DNA from: BMS3Abin12 sp964487445
Lineage (GTDB): Bacteria; Pseudomonadota; Gammaproteobacteria; 21-64-14
Assembly: GCA_964487445.1 (NCBI GenBank)
Contig: CAZAQG010000012.1
Location: 1 to 38,184 of the forward strand
Length of the DNA stretch: 38,184 bases
Direction: 5' to 3'
Part shown: positions 1 through 6,711 of the stretch, piece by piece
Layout of the letters: each line of letters begins with the position of its first letter
Numbering within the stretch: position 1 is the first letter of the stretch
Program-made: the position numbers and the translations under genes
Notes under the pieces: model-generated
The model's input: the letters and a program-made list of their open reading frames with translations, nothing else
What the model was told of the DNA's origin: nothing
Databases searched by the model: none

Positions 1-20
1 GGAACCCGGATCGACCTGCA

Positions 21-50
21 TTGTGACTCGCTGCGGATATGCAGTAGAAT
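21..50 (+). promoter_or_regulatory. Candidate sigma-70 promoter upstream of the SRP RNA
   Basis: TTGTGA (21-26) and TAGAAT (45-50) are separated by 18 bp and resemble -35 and -10 boxes. Transcription would start near base 57 and run toward the SRP RNA at about 232, which would leave a leader of some 175 nt. That is long for this RNA, so another start closer to it may exist. An 8-bp inverted repeat (gatggatc...gatccatc, 111-131) lies in the leader. No other gene is visible in bases 1-231. Confidence 0.35.
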
Positions 51-231
51 GCGACGCGTAGCGCGGGGGGCGGGCCGTTGCGCGGAGTACGCGGTACCGT
101 TCCGCCCCTCGATGGATCCGCATGATCCATCGGATCCAAATCGGCAATTCCGGAGTCCGGGTTTTCGCTCCCCCCCGACAGGGTGGTGAGGCGGATCGGT
201 GATCCACCCCGACCGGAGTGTCCGTTTCAAT

Positions 232-345
232 GGCGGTCGTGTCGGTCCCCCCGCAGCGAACTGTTGTGAACCCCGTCAGGCCCGGAAGGGAGCAGCGGTA
301 ACAGCAGCGTCGGGTGCCGGGGTGTGGCTGGCACGGTCCGCCGCC
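232..345 (+). ncRNA. ffs: Signal recognition particle RNA (4.5S, small bacterial type)
   Basis: This is the RNA core of the signal recognition particle. It binds Ffh and FtsY and delivers nascent membrane proteins to the translocon. The apical hairpin is recognisable: GTCAGGCCCGGAAGGGAGCAGC (about 277-298) carries the GGAA tetraloop and the asymmetric-loop AGCAGC, and it aligns base for base with the E. coli 4.5S RNA core. The closing ends, GGCGGTCGTGTCGG at the 5' side and GTGTGGCTGGCACGGTCCGCC at the 3' side, match the terminal helix. The inferred length of about 114 nt equals the mature E. coli RNA. The ends are inferred by alignment from memory and may be off by a few bases. An open frame runs through it in phase with dnaX, but that is not coding. 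Confidence 0.92.
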
Positions 346-516
346 CTTAAGAAGCGCCACCGGATCGGCCGGGTTCCGCACGAATCCGAACGGTTGCGGG
401 ATCTGCGGTATGATGGCCCCGTCGGGTCGGGCGCGCCGCGGGTTCGCGCGCCGCGGCGTCTTGCAACCCGCTTCGCGGACTTCAACCGCGGGGCCGCGGA
501 ATCCGGATCTTCGCCC

Positions 517-2154
517 ATGAGCTATCAGGTACTCGCGCGTAAGTGGCGGCCCCGCACCTTTGCCGAGTTGGCGGGCCAGGAGCACGTGGCGCGCGCGTTG
601 ATCAACGCGCTGGACCACGACCGCCTGCACCACGCGTTTCTCTTCACCGGCACGCGCGGGGTGGGGAAAACCACGATCGCGCGCATCCTCGCACGCGCCC
701 TCAATTGCGAGCGTGGAGTGAGTTCGACCCCCTGCGGGGAGTGCGACGCGTGCCGGGAGATCGATGAGGGGCGTTTTGTCGACCTGATCGAAGTGGACGC
801 CGCCTCGCGCACCCGGGTGGAGGATACCCGCGAACTGCTGGAGAACGTGCAGTACGCGCCTACCCGCGGTCGCTACAAGGTCTATTTGGTGGACGAGGTC
901 CACATGCTCTCCACCCACAGCTTCAACGCTTTGCTCAAGACCCTGGAGGAGCCTCCGCCGCACGTGAAGTTTCTCCTCGCCACCACCGATCCGCAACGCC
1001 TGCCCGCCACCGTCCTTTCGCGTTGCCTCCAGTTCCATCTCAAGCGCCTGCCGCCGGCCCTCATCGTCGGGCATCTGTCGATGATCCTGGGACGCGAGGG
1101 GGTGGACACCGAGCCCGGTGCGGTGGAACCGATCGCCCGCGCCGCCGAGGGCAGCATGCGCGATGCGCTGAGTCTGCTCGATCAGGCGATCGCCTACGGC
1201 GGCGGTACGCTGCGCACCGATGACGTGCGCGCCATGCTCGGGACCCTCCCCCGCGAGCGGTTGGTCGGGCTGCTGGAGGCGCTGGCCGCCGGCGACGGTG
1301 CGGGGCTGTTGGGGCAGGTAGAGGAACTCGCCGAGCAGTGCGCCGATTTCCCGGGCGTCCTGGCGGAGTTGTTGGTGCTTCTACATCGTGTGGCCCTGGT
1401 CCGGCAGGTGCCGGGGGCGATCGAGGAGGACGACCGCGATGCCGTAGCGGCCCTGGCGGAACGGCTTGCGCCGGAGGACGTGCAACTCTTCTATCAGATC
1501 GCACTCCTGGGGCGACGCGACCTGCCGCTCGCCCCGGACCCGCGTGCCGGCTTCGAGATGGTGCTGCTGCGGATGCTCGCTTTTCGCCCCGAGGATGCAC
1601 CCGCGACCGCGGCGCCCAATCCCGCCCCGGCCGCCAGACGACGCCCGCGGGCCGCGGTACCTCAATCACCGTCCGCCCCGGCGCGCGAGGATCCGGCGCC
1701 GGCGGGTGGGGCTCCCACCCGGGACATCGCTCCGGCCGCCGGCCCGGTGGTTCCCCCCGACGCCGGCCCGGCGCAGGAGGAATGGCTGGAGATGGTGCGT
1801 GATTCCCTGGGCCTCGGCGGGCCCGCCCGGGAGCTGGCGGCGAACTGCAACCTGCTGGGGCGCGAGGGCGAGACCGTGCAACTGCTGCTCGACGGTTCGC
1901 GGGCCCACCTGCGCTCGCCCAGTACCGAAGAGCGCCTGCTCCAGTCCCTGCAGCGCCATTTCAGCACCCCGGTGCGGCTGGCGATCCGGCTCGGCAAGCC
2001 GGTGGCCGAGACACCGGCGCAACGCTGGGCGCGCGAAGACGGGGACCGGGTGAAGGCGGCGACCCGGGCGATTGCGGAAGATCGCACCGTGCAGTCCCTG
2101 TGTGAGACTTTCGACGGCGAGATCGCAAAAAATTCGATCCGGCCGACGGATTGA
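517..2154 (+). CDS. dnaX: DNA polymerase III subunit gamma/tau (clamp loader ATPase)
   Basis: ATPase and organising subunit of the replicative clamp loader, which loads the beta clamp and couples the polymerase cores. The 545-residue product begins MSYQVLARKWRP, the family's conserved start; the open frame extends upstream only through the SRP RNA. Visible features are Walker A GTRGVGKT (45-52), a zinc module with Cys64, 73, 76 and 79, DEVHMLS (Walker B/DExx), and a sensor-1 region with LSRCLQF (SRC arginine-finger motif). A Pro/Ala-rich linker (about 360-430) leads to a C-terminal tau-like domain. It is shorter than the E. coli tau form (643 aa). No A-AAA-AAG slippery heptamer occurs where the E. 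coli gamma frameshift lies, so a short gamma form is not evident. The head-to-tail arrangement with ybaB and recR is the classical replication/repair block. Confidence 0.95.
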   Translation: MSYQVLARKWRPRTFAELAGQEHVARALINALDHDRLHHAFLFTGTRGVGKTTIARILARALNCERGVSSTPCGECDACREIDEGRFVDLIEVDAASRTRVEDTRELLENVQYAPTRGRYKVYLVDEVHMLSTHSFNALLKTLEEPPPHVKFLLATTDPQRLPATVLSRCLQFHLKRLPPALIVGHLSMILGREGVDTEPGAVEPIARAAEGSMRDALSLLDQAIAYGGGTLRTDDVRAMLGTLPRERLVGLLEALAAGDGAGLLGQVEELAEQCADFPGVLAELLVLLHRVALVRQVPGAIEEDDRDAVAALAERLAPEDVQLFYQIALLGRRDLPLAPDPRAGFEMVLLRMLAFRPEDAPATAAPNPAPAARRRPRAAVPQSPSAPAREDPAPAGGAPTRDIAPAAGPVVPPDAGPAQEEWLEMVRDSLGLGGPARELAANCNLLGREGETVQLLLDGSRAHLRSPSTEERLLQSLQRHFSTPVRLAIRLGKPVAETPAQRWAREDGDRVKAATRAIAEDRTVQSLCETFDGEIAKNSIRPTD

Positions 2155-2262
2155 GTGTAATGGTATGCGGTGCGGCGGCCCGCCGGCGCGAATTGGCCGG
2201 ACGTGCGGCACCGTGGTGTAATGTGATTTCAATAACGGCCCGGTGCGGGTCGAGGTGGCGAA

Positions 2263-2586
2263 ATGAAAGCTGGCATCGGCAATCTCATGAAACAGGCCCA
2301 GCGCCTGCAGGCGGACATGCAGAAGGCCCAGGAGGAGATGGCCGCGATGGAGATCACCGGGCAGTCCGGCGGCGGCTTGGTGAGCGTCGTGATGACCGGA
2401 CGCCATGACGTGCGGCGCGTAACCATCGACCAGAGCCTGCTCGGCGACGACAAGGACATGCTGGAGGATCTCGTCGCGGCGGCGGTCAACGACGCGGTGC
2501 AGAAGGTCGAGAAGACCGTGCAGGAGCGCTTCTCCGGCCTCGCGGCGGGGGCGGGGCTCCCCCCCGGGATGAAGCTGCCCTTCTGA
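2263..2586 (+). CDS. ybaB: YbaB/EbfC family nucleoid-associated protein
   Basis: Small dimeric DNA-binding protein of the YbaB/EbfC family, 107 aa, close to the usual 105-110. It begins MKAGIGNLMKQAQRLQADMQ, the typical amphipathic N-terminal helix. A central beta segment (GLVSVVMTGRHDVRRVTID) and a C-terminal helix (DLVAAAVNDAVQKVE) follow, and the protein ends with the family's G..LPPGMKLPF tail. A GAGGTGG ribosome-binding site lies just before the start. It sits 108 bp after dnaX and only 7 bp before recR, so it is surely co-transcribed with recR. The family binds DNA and is linked to nucleoid organisation and the recombination/repair operon; its exact role in this organism cannot be read from sequence. 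Confidence 0.94.
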   Translation: MKAGIGNLMKQAQRLQADMQKAQEEMAAMEITGQSGGGLVSVVMTGRHDVRRVTIDQSLLGDDKDMLEDLVAAAVNDAVQKVEKTVQERFSGLAAGAGLPPGMKLPF

Positions 2587-2593
2587 TCCGCCC

Positions 2594-3190
2594 ATGGCCC
2601 ATCTCCCGATCGTCCACCGTCTGATCGAGGCGCTGCGCTGCCTGCCCGGCGTCGGCCCCAAGTCCGCCCAGCGCATGGCCTACCATCTGCTGGAGCGGGA
2701 CCGGGAGGGCGCGTCTCGCCTGGGCCGGGCCCTGGCCGAGGCCGGCGAGGCGGTGCGTCAGTGCCGTTTGTGCCGCTCCCTGAGCGAGGGGGAGGTGTGC
2801 GCGGTGTGCGAGAGCACGCGCCGCGATCGCTCGTCGCTGTGCGTGGTGGAGACCCCGGCCGATACCCAGGCCATCGAACAGGCCACCGGCTATCGGGGCC
2901 TGTACTTCGTGCTGATGGGCCGCCTCTCGCCGTTGGACGGGATCGGTCCGGAAGAACTGGGCCTGGACCGTCTGGCGGGCCGGCTCGCGGAGGGCGAGGT
3001 GCGCGAGCTGATCCTGGCCACGAACTTCACCGCCGAGGGCGAGGCCACTGCCCAGTACATCAGCGCCGTGGCCCACGAGCACGGGATCCGGGTCACGCGC
3101 ATCGCACAGGGCGTGCCGGTCGGCGGTGAACTCGAGTACGTCGACCACGACACCCTCTCGCACGCTTTTCGAGGTCGGCGCGATCTGTAG
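2594..3190 (+). CDS. recR: Recombination mediator protein RecR
   Basis: Works with RecF and RecO to load RecA on SSB-coated gaps. The 198-aa product has the expected order: a helix-hairpin-helix region (LRCLPGVGPKSAQRMAYHLL, 14-33), a four-cysteine zinc finger (Cys57, 60, 69, 72), a Toprim domain with LCVVETPADTQAIEQ and LILATNFTAEGEATA, and a C-terminal segment with GVPVGGELEYVDHDTLSHAFRGR, which is diagnostic for RecR. It starts 7 bp after ybaB. Length and motifs are normal. Sequence between its stop and the HIT gene carries one copy of the dispersed GGGGTC-type motif. Confidence 0.96.
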   Translation: MAHLPIVHRLIEALRCLPGVGPKSAQRMAYHLLERDREGASRLGRALAEAGEAVRQCRLCRSLSEGEVCAVCESTRRDRSSLCVVETPADTQAIEQATGYRGLYFVLMGRLSPLDGIGPEELGLDRLAGRLAEGEVRELILATNFTAEGEATAQYISAVAHEHGIRVTRIAQGVPVGGELEYVDHDTLSHAFRGRRDL

Positions 3191-3244
3191 GGCCGTTGCG
3201 GTCTTCCTGTGCGCCACGCAGTTGGGCCGCCGGATCAAAGCAAA

Positions 3245-3274
3245 GGAGATTTCAAGTGCTCCGACCCCTTGAAC
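3245..3274. repeat. Dispersed motif, copy 1 (GGGGTCaGAGtACcTGAAAtttCC family)
   Basis: The 30-base stretch starting ggagatttcaagtgctccga matches 4370-4399 with five differences, all of them transitions, in the same orientation. On the minus strand it reads GGGGTCGGAGCACTTGAAATCTCC. From general knowledge, GGGGTCAGAGTAC motifs of this kind are common intergenic repeats linked to REP-associated Y1 transposases; that link is recalled and not demonstrated here. No such transposase gene is visible in the window. Confidence 0.6.
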
Positions 3275-3294
3275 TGAACTGAACCGGAGGCGGC

Positions 3295-3639
3295 ATGGCG
3301 GAGTGTCTGTTCTGCAGGATGGTGAGCGGCGAGATCGCACCGGATGTGGTCTACGAGGACGAGGACCTGCTCGCGTTTCGCGACGTCAACCCGCAGGCGC
3401 CCATCCACGTCCTGGTGATCCCCAAGCGCCATATCGCCACCCTGAACGACGTGGAGATCGCGGACGCGAAACTCATCGGGCGCATGCACCTCGCGGCGCG
3501 GCACATCGCCCGGGAGAAGGGCATCGCCGAGCGGGGATATCGCACGGTGATCAACTGCAACGCCGAGGCCGGGCAGTCGGTCTTCCACGTGCACCTGCAC
3601 CTGCTCGGCGGGCGCCCCATGGGTTGGCCGCCCGGCTGA
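3295..3639 (+). CDS. HIT family nucleotide hydrolase/transferase (HinT-like)
   Basis: Histidine-triad protein of the HinT/PKCI branch, which hydrolyses phosphoramidate or adenylate-type nucleotide bonds. The 114 aa match the family size. The catalytic triad motif HVHLHLLGG places His98, His100 and His102, and a Cys4-x2-Cys7 pair (CLFC) is typical of the N-terminus of this branch. The start ATG is preceded by CCGGAGG. It lies 104 bp after recR with a dispersed repeat motif in between, so it may have its own transcription. The C-terminus (GGRPMGWPPG) is the normal short HinT tail. The cellular substrate is unknown for most bacterial members. Confidence 0.92.
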   Translation: MAECLFCRMVSGEIAPDVVYEDEDLLAFRDVNPQAPIHVLVIPKRHIATLNDVEIADAKLIGRMHLAARHIAREKGIAERGYRTVINCNAEAGQSVFHVHLHLLGGRPMGWPPG

Positions 3640-3779
3640 GTTTCTCTCCGGAGAGGGGTCGGGGGGGGGGGTAGCACTTACTTAAGGAATAACTGATTGA
3701 TGCGAGTACAAAAAAAGCTGGACCAGGTACTAAGCTGTAAGTTGCCAAACCAACGCCATCACCCGAGGAGCCAGCCTTT

Positions 3780-3835
3780 CCCTCGTGACACCGCAGAGAC
3801 ACCCTCGTGACACCGCTCTGCGGTGTCACGTTTTT
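3780..3835 (+). terminator. Palindrome with T-tract and an upstream half repeat; possible terminator
   Basis: CGTGACACCGC (3806-3816), loop TCT, then GCGGTGTCACG (3820-3830) form a perfect 11-bp stem followed by TTTTT (3831-3835). That is the form of an intrinsic terminator on the plus strand and could end the HIT transcript, though it is about 170 bp downstream. A 15-base half repeat (3780-3794, ccctcgtgacaccgc) recurs at 3802-3816 with a 22-bp period. Because the core recurs inverted at 4055-4095, the element may instead be a repetitive palindrome that only looks like a terminator. Confidence 0.5.
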
Positions 3836-4054
3836 CGCCGCTTCGCGGTGCGAGATCACGCATACCAAGCGCCCCCGGCCGGTGGGGAGCCGACGGCTGC
3901 CTCATGCCCTGCATGAGGGCGCAGGTTTTGTCGCGGTGTCGCTTCCAAGCCGAATCTCGACGCCGGAGGAAGCGCGGCCGATTGTACCGGTAGATCGCTA
4001 GCGGTTCCTTGCCATGGTGCGGGCTCCTCCATCCTCTCCCGGCGCAGAGCGCCT

Positions 4055-4095
4055 GCACATCGGGTGACACCGCAGAGCGGTGTCACCCGATGTGC
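4055..4095. repeat. Perfect 19-bp inverted repeat, inverted copy of the 3806-3830 palindrome
   Basis: gcacatcgggtgacaccgc (4055-4073), loop aga, then the exact reverse complement (4077-4095). Its inner 23 bp (gtgacaccgc-aga-gcggtgtcac) are the reverse complement of the core at 3807-3829, where the loop is tct. A further partial cacccgatgtg lies at about 4108-4118. The perfect arms and the related copies suggest a mobile palindromic repeat of REP or MITE type. Confidence 0.75.
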
Positions 4096-4128
4096 AGATG
4101 TGCGGATCACCCGATGTGGATGCCGCGT

Positions 4129-4326
4129 GCTCACCGCACGCTTCTGCTCAACCGGTTCCGCGCAAAAGGTCCGTTCTCCGGCGGAGTCGTTGAGGGTTTC
4201 GACATCAAAGCAAAACCGACCCCCGGAAAATCCTTCGGATTTCGCACTTGCCACGGCGCTGAAATCGCTTTGTATCCTGTGCTCGGCGTCGTACCCGAAC
4301 CGGAGTCCACCCACAGGTTCTGCTGA
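4129..4326 (+). pseudogene. Remnant of an ISL3-family transposase (C-terminal end)
   Basis: The frame ending at the TGA at 4324-4326 encodes about 65 residues containing LLNRFRAKGPFSGGVVEG, then KSFGFRTCHGAEIALY and finally PEPESTHRFC. From memory, this matches the C-terminal part of ISL3-type DDE transposases, whose consensus there is roughly FRAKG..S.GVVEG.N.K.K..., YGFRT...EIALYH.LG.LPEPE.THRFC. The catalytic domain is absent, and upstream sequence in the frame is palindromic repeat sequence, so this is a truncated and decayed end. The sequence after the stop (gaggagccgaaatttt) may be the edge of the element. It should not be called a gene. Confidence 0.65.
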
Positions 4327-4369
4327 GGAGCCGAAATTTTAGAGGATGTCGATTCTTCGAACTTTACTT

Positions 4370-4399
4370 GGAAATTTCAGGTACTCTGACCCCTTGAGC
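4370..4399. repeat. Dispersed motif, copy 2 (GGGGTCAGAGTACCTGAAATTTCC)
   Basis: The minus strand reads GGGGTCAGAGTACCTGAAATTTCC, the better-preserved copy of the motif also found at 3245-3274. It lies between the insertion-sequence debris and the stop of the cytochrome gene. Both copies have the same orientation and bracket the HIT gene plus the island. Confidence 0.6.
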
Positions 4400-4433
4400 T
4401 CCGTGCCCCCTTGAACTCCCAGCGGCAAATCCG

Positions 4434-4754
4434 TCAGTCGTGATGCTTGCTCCCCTCGCCGAAGTGGTAGAAGGTCCGGTTGAGGTAGTCGATCACATCC
4501 GCACGCTCGGCCGGGCTCCAGTGCACGCCCACGGCCTGCCGGCAGCCGGTGACTTGGGTGCGCAACGCGGCCAGGCTGCGGATCTTGTGGTTGGGCCGCG
4601 TGTACACGCTCGGATTGTGGCAGGACAGGCAGGATTGATTGTGTAATCGCTTGCCCAGGGCGATGTCCGGTCCGTTCGCGGCATGCACCGCCAGCGAGGC
4701 ACACAACAGCGCCGCCGCACCCGCCGCGATTCCCACTCTCGCGCTCGTCTTCAT
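4434..4754 (-). CDS. Small periplasmic monoheme cytochrome c
   Basis: A 106-aa exported c-type cytochrome. It has an N-terminal signal peptide (KTSARVGIAAGAAALLCASLAVHAA) and one heme-attachment motif C42-LSC-H46. The VYTRPN segment after the heme site and the LN-T-YHF C-terminus are typical of a group of short cytochromes found with terminal-oxidase or iron and sulfur electron chains. The predicted mature protein contains no methionine, so the usual His/Met heme ligation is not possible; His56, His78 or His97 could supply the sixth ligand. A clear AGGAG precedes the ATG. It lies 19 bp after the M48 protease gene on the same strand, so the two are probably co-transcribed. Its redox partner is not in the window. 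Confidence 0.85.
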   Translation of the reverse strand: MKTSARVGIAAGAAALLCASLAVHAANGPDIALGKRLHNQSCLSCHNPSVYTRPNHKIRSLAALRTQVTGCRQAVGVHWSPAERADVIDYLNRTFYHFGEGSKHHD

Positions 4755-4773
4755 GCCCGTCTCCTGTTATGTC

Positions 4774-6039
4774 TCAGCTTCGCTTGGTCGCCATTCTATC
4801 CGATAGATGAGCGATACGCAGCGGTGCCGGCGGATGGGAATCGTGGAACGCCGAGTACAGCGGATCGGGGGTCAGGGTGCTGGCGTTCTCCTCGTAGAGC
4901 GTGACCAGCGCGCGGATCAGCGCGTCGGGTTCGGTCTGCGCGGCGGCGAATGCGTCCGCCTCGTATTCGTGGCGGCGCGAGAGGTGCGCCGCGATCGGTT
5001 GCAGCAGGAAGGTGAAGGTCGGCAGGACCAGCAGGAACAACAGCAGCGCCATGTAGTCGGAAGGGGTAGTGACCCCCAGTCCGGAGTAGAACCACGGTCG
5101 GCGCATCAGCCAGGCGAGCACAGCGAGGCCGGCAAGACTCAACAGCGCGGTATGGATGAGGCGCTTGCGCACGTGATGGAGACGAAAGTGACCGAGTTCG
5201 TGCGCCAACACCGCTTCCACCTCCCGGTGCCCGAGGCTCCCGAGCAGCGTGTCGAAGAATACGATACGCTTGTGCCGGCCGAGGCCGGTGAAGTAGGCAT
5301 TGCCGTGCGCGGAGCGGCGCGAGCCGTCCATCACGAATACGCCGCTGCTGGAGAAGCCGCAGCGCGCGAGCAGGCGCTCGATGCGCATGCGCAGTTCGGT
5401 ATCGTCGAGCGGGCTGAAGCGGTTGAACAGCGGGGCGATCAGAGTCGGGTAGGCCCAGGTCATCAACAGGCCGAAGCCGATCCAGACCGCCCAGACGTAG
5501 ACCCACCACAGCCCGCCGGCGTGGGCCATGAGCCACAGGGCGACCCACACGAGCGGCGCGCCCAGTACCACGGTCAGCGCGAACTGGCGCACGAGGTCGC
5601 CTGCAAACACCGTCGGCGTGGAGCGGTTGAAGCCGAAGTGCTCCTCCAGCACGAAGGTGTGATACACGGAAAACGGAAGCTCCAGCAGACCGAGCAACAG
5701 GAATACGGAGAGTATGACCGCGACGCCGGTGGCGGTCGGGCCGAGTCCCATGCCCCGCCAGACCCGGTCCAACCATTCCAAGCCGCCGCCCACGGTCCAT
5801 CCGAGCAGCAGCGCGCCGCCGTACAGCGTCTCCAGACCGTCCAGATGCGTACGCGCCACCGTGTAGTCCGCGGCCCTGCGGTGAGAGTGCAGTGTGATGC
5901 GCTCGCGGAACGCCTCGGGCACTCGGTCGCGGTGTTGCAGGACGTGGCGGATGTGACGGCGGTTCAACCACAACCGGGTCGACGTGGCCGCGGCCAGGAA
6001 CAGGAGAAAGAGCAGGCGGAAATCGTCCATCGACGTCAT
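4774..6039 (-). CDS. M48 family zinc metalloprotease (CAAX-prenyl-protease/Ste24-like)
   Basis: Integral-membrane zinc peptidase of 421 aa. The zinc motif HELGH is at 280-284 (context EAVLAHELGHFRLHH), and the third ligand glutamate probably lies in RHEYEADAFA, the normal M48 arrangement. Hydrophobic segments at about 5-22, 72-90, 103-125, 150-172, 176-198, 300-316 and 330-355 fit the multi-pass Ste24 fold. The motif GNAYFTGLGRHKRIVFFDTLL is typical. Bacteria lack prenylated CAAX proteins in general, so the likely role is membrane-protein quality control. Two nearby starts are possible (ATG at 6039 or, three codons in, at 6030). It is divergent from orn, sharing a 95-bp intergenic region. Confidence 0.9.
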   Translation of the reverse strand: MTSMDDFRLLFLLFLAAATSTRLWLNRRHIRHVLQHRDRVPEAFRERITLHSHRRAADYTVARTHLDGLETLYGGALLLGWTVGGGLEWLDRVWRGMGLGPTATGVAVILSVFLLLGLLELPFSVYHTFVLEEHFGFNRSTPTVFAGDLVRQFALTVVLGAPLVWVALWLMAHAGGLWWVYVWAVWIGFGLLMTWAYPTLIAPLFNRFSPLDDTELRMRIERLLARCGFSSSGVFVMDGSRRSAHGNAYFTGLGRHKRIVFFDTLLGSLGHREVEAVLAHELGHFRLHHVRKRLIHTALLSLAGLAVLAWLMRRPWFYSGLGVTTPSDYMALLLFLLVLPTFTFLLQPIAAHLSRRHEYEADAFAAAQTEPDALIRALVTLYEENASTLTPDPLYSAFHDSHPPAPLRIAHLSDRMATKRS

Positions 6040-6080
6040 AGAAGGGGCTCGGCTTCCCGGCGCCGGTTGAGGGCGGCTTT

Positions 6081-6089
6081 TGCTAGAAT
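6081..6089 (+). promoter_or_regulatory. Extended -10 promoter candidate for orn
   Basis: TGCTAGAAT is an extended -10 (TGn plus TAGAAT) 46 bp before the orn ATG. No convincing -35 hexamer sits at 17 bp, which is tolerated for extended -10 promoters. It lies in the gap between the divergent protease and orn genes. Confidence 0.45.
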
Positions 6090-6134
6090 GCCTGACAACC
6101 GACGCGGCGGAACACCCATAGAAAGGAATGATTC

Positions 6135-6689
6135 ATGGCACAGGACCCAGGAAATCTGATCTGGATCGACCTCGAGATGACCGGTCTGGATACCGATCGC
6201 GACCATATCCTCGAGATCGCCACCATCGTCACCGACGGACGACTCGAGGTGCGGGCCGAGGGACCGGTGCTGGCCATCCATCAGCCCGACGCGGTCCTCG
6301 AGCAGATGGACAACTGGAATCGCACCCAGCACGGCAAATCGGGCCTGATCGACCGGGTGCGTGCGAGCGAGGTGGACGTCGCGGAGGCCGAGCGCCGAAC
6401 CCTGGAGTTTCTGCGACTCTGGGTGCCGTCCAATACCTCGCCGATGTGCGGCAACAGCATCTGCCAGGACCGGCGCTTTCTGCACCGCCGGATGTCGCGT
6501 CTGGAGCAGTACTTCCACTATCGCCACCTCGACGTCAGTACCGTGAAGGAGTTGGTGAAGCGCTGGTCGCCACGCGTGGCCGAGGGCTTCGAGAAGAACC
6601 CGAGTCATCTGGCCCTCGACGACGTGCGTGACTCGATTCGCGAGCTGCGATACTACCGGGAGCAGTTCTTCCGGGTCTCGGCCGTGTGA
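6135..6689 (+). CDS. orn: Oligoribonuclease (3'-5' exonuclease for very short RNA)
   Basis: DEDDh-family exonuclease that degrades di- to penta-ribonucleotides to mononucleotides, finishing mRNA decay and removing pGpG from cyclic-di-GMP turnover. The 184 aa equal the usual length. The first active-site motif is WIDLEMTGLD (Asp12, Glu14); MCGNSICQDRRFLHRRM holds the second acidic residue region; the C-terminal HLALDDVRDSIRELRYYRE carries the final His-x4-Asp. RBS AAAGGAA precedes the ATG. It lies between the divergent M48 protease and the convergent sulfurtransferase as a single-gene unit. Confidence 0.96.
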   Translation: MAQDPGNLIWIDLEMTGLDTDRDHILEIATIVTDGRLEVRAEGPVLAIHQPDAVLEQMDNWNRTQHGKSGLIDRVRASEVDVAEAERRTLEFLRLWVPSNTSPMCGNSICQDRRFLHRRMSRLEQYFHYRHLDVSTVKELVKRWSPRVAEGFEKNPSHLALDDVRDSIRELRYYREQFFRVSAV

Positions 6690-6711
6690 GTCGACACACC
6701 CGCACGCCGGG

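Larger units (their letters stand above)
3640..4430. other. Gene-poor island with palindromes and insertion-sequence debris
   Basis: About 790 bp with no intact gene. It holds a run of eleven G (3661-3671), an AT-richer stretch (about 3672-3770), two perfect hairpins sharing a 23-bp palindromic core in opposite orientation (3806-3830 and 4055-4095), a direct half-copy of that core (3780-3797), an ISL3-type transposase C-terminal remnant (about 4129-4326) and a dispersed motif copy at its right edge (4370-4399). The gaggagcc octamer occurs at both about 3766 and 4324, in the same orientation, the second just after the transposase stop. It looks like a landing zone where mobile sequences decayed. 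Confidence 0.7.

Noticed and set aside
199..516. Upstream extension of the dnaX reading frame by 106 codons
   Set aside because: It runs through the SRP RNA, has no conserved protein sequence, and the family start MSYQVLARKW is at 517.
2120..2140. A-AAA-AAT stretch near the end of dnaX as a programmed frameshift site
   Set aside because: It is nine codons before the stop, far from where gamma frameshifting occurs, and lacks a clear downstream stimulatory hairpin.
4807..6159. 450-codon plus-strand frame opposite the M48 protease gene
   Set aside because: Gln/Glu/Arg-rich antisense translation; the minus-strand protein has full M48 motifs.
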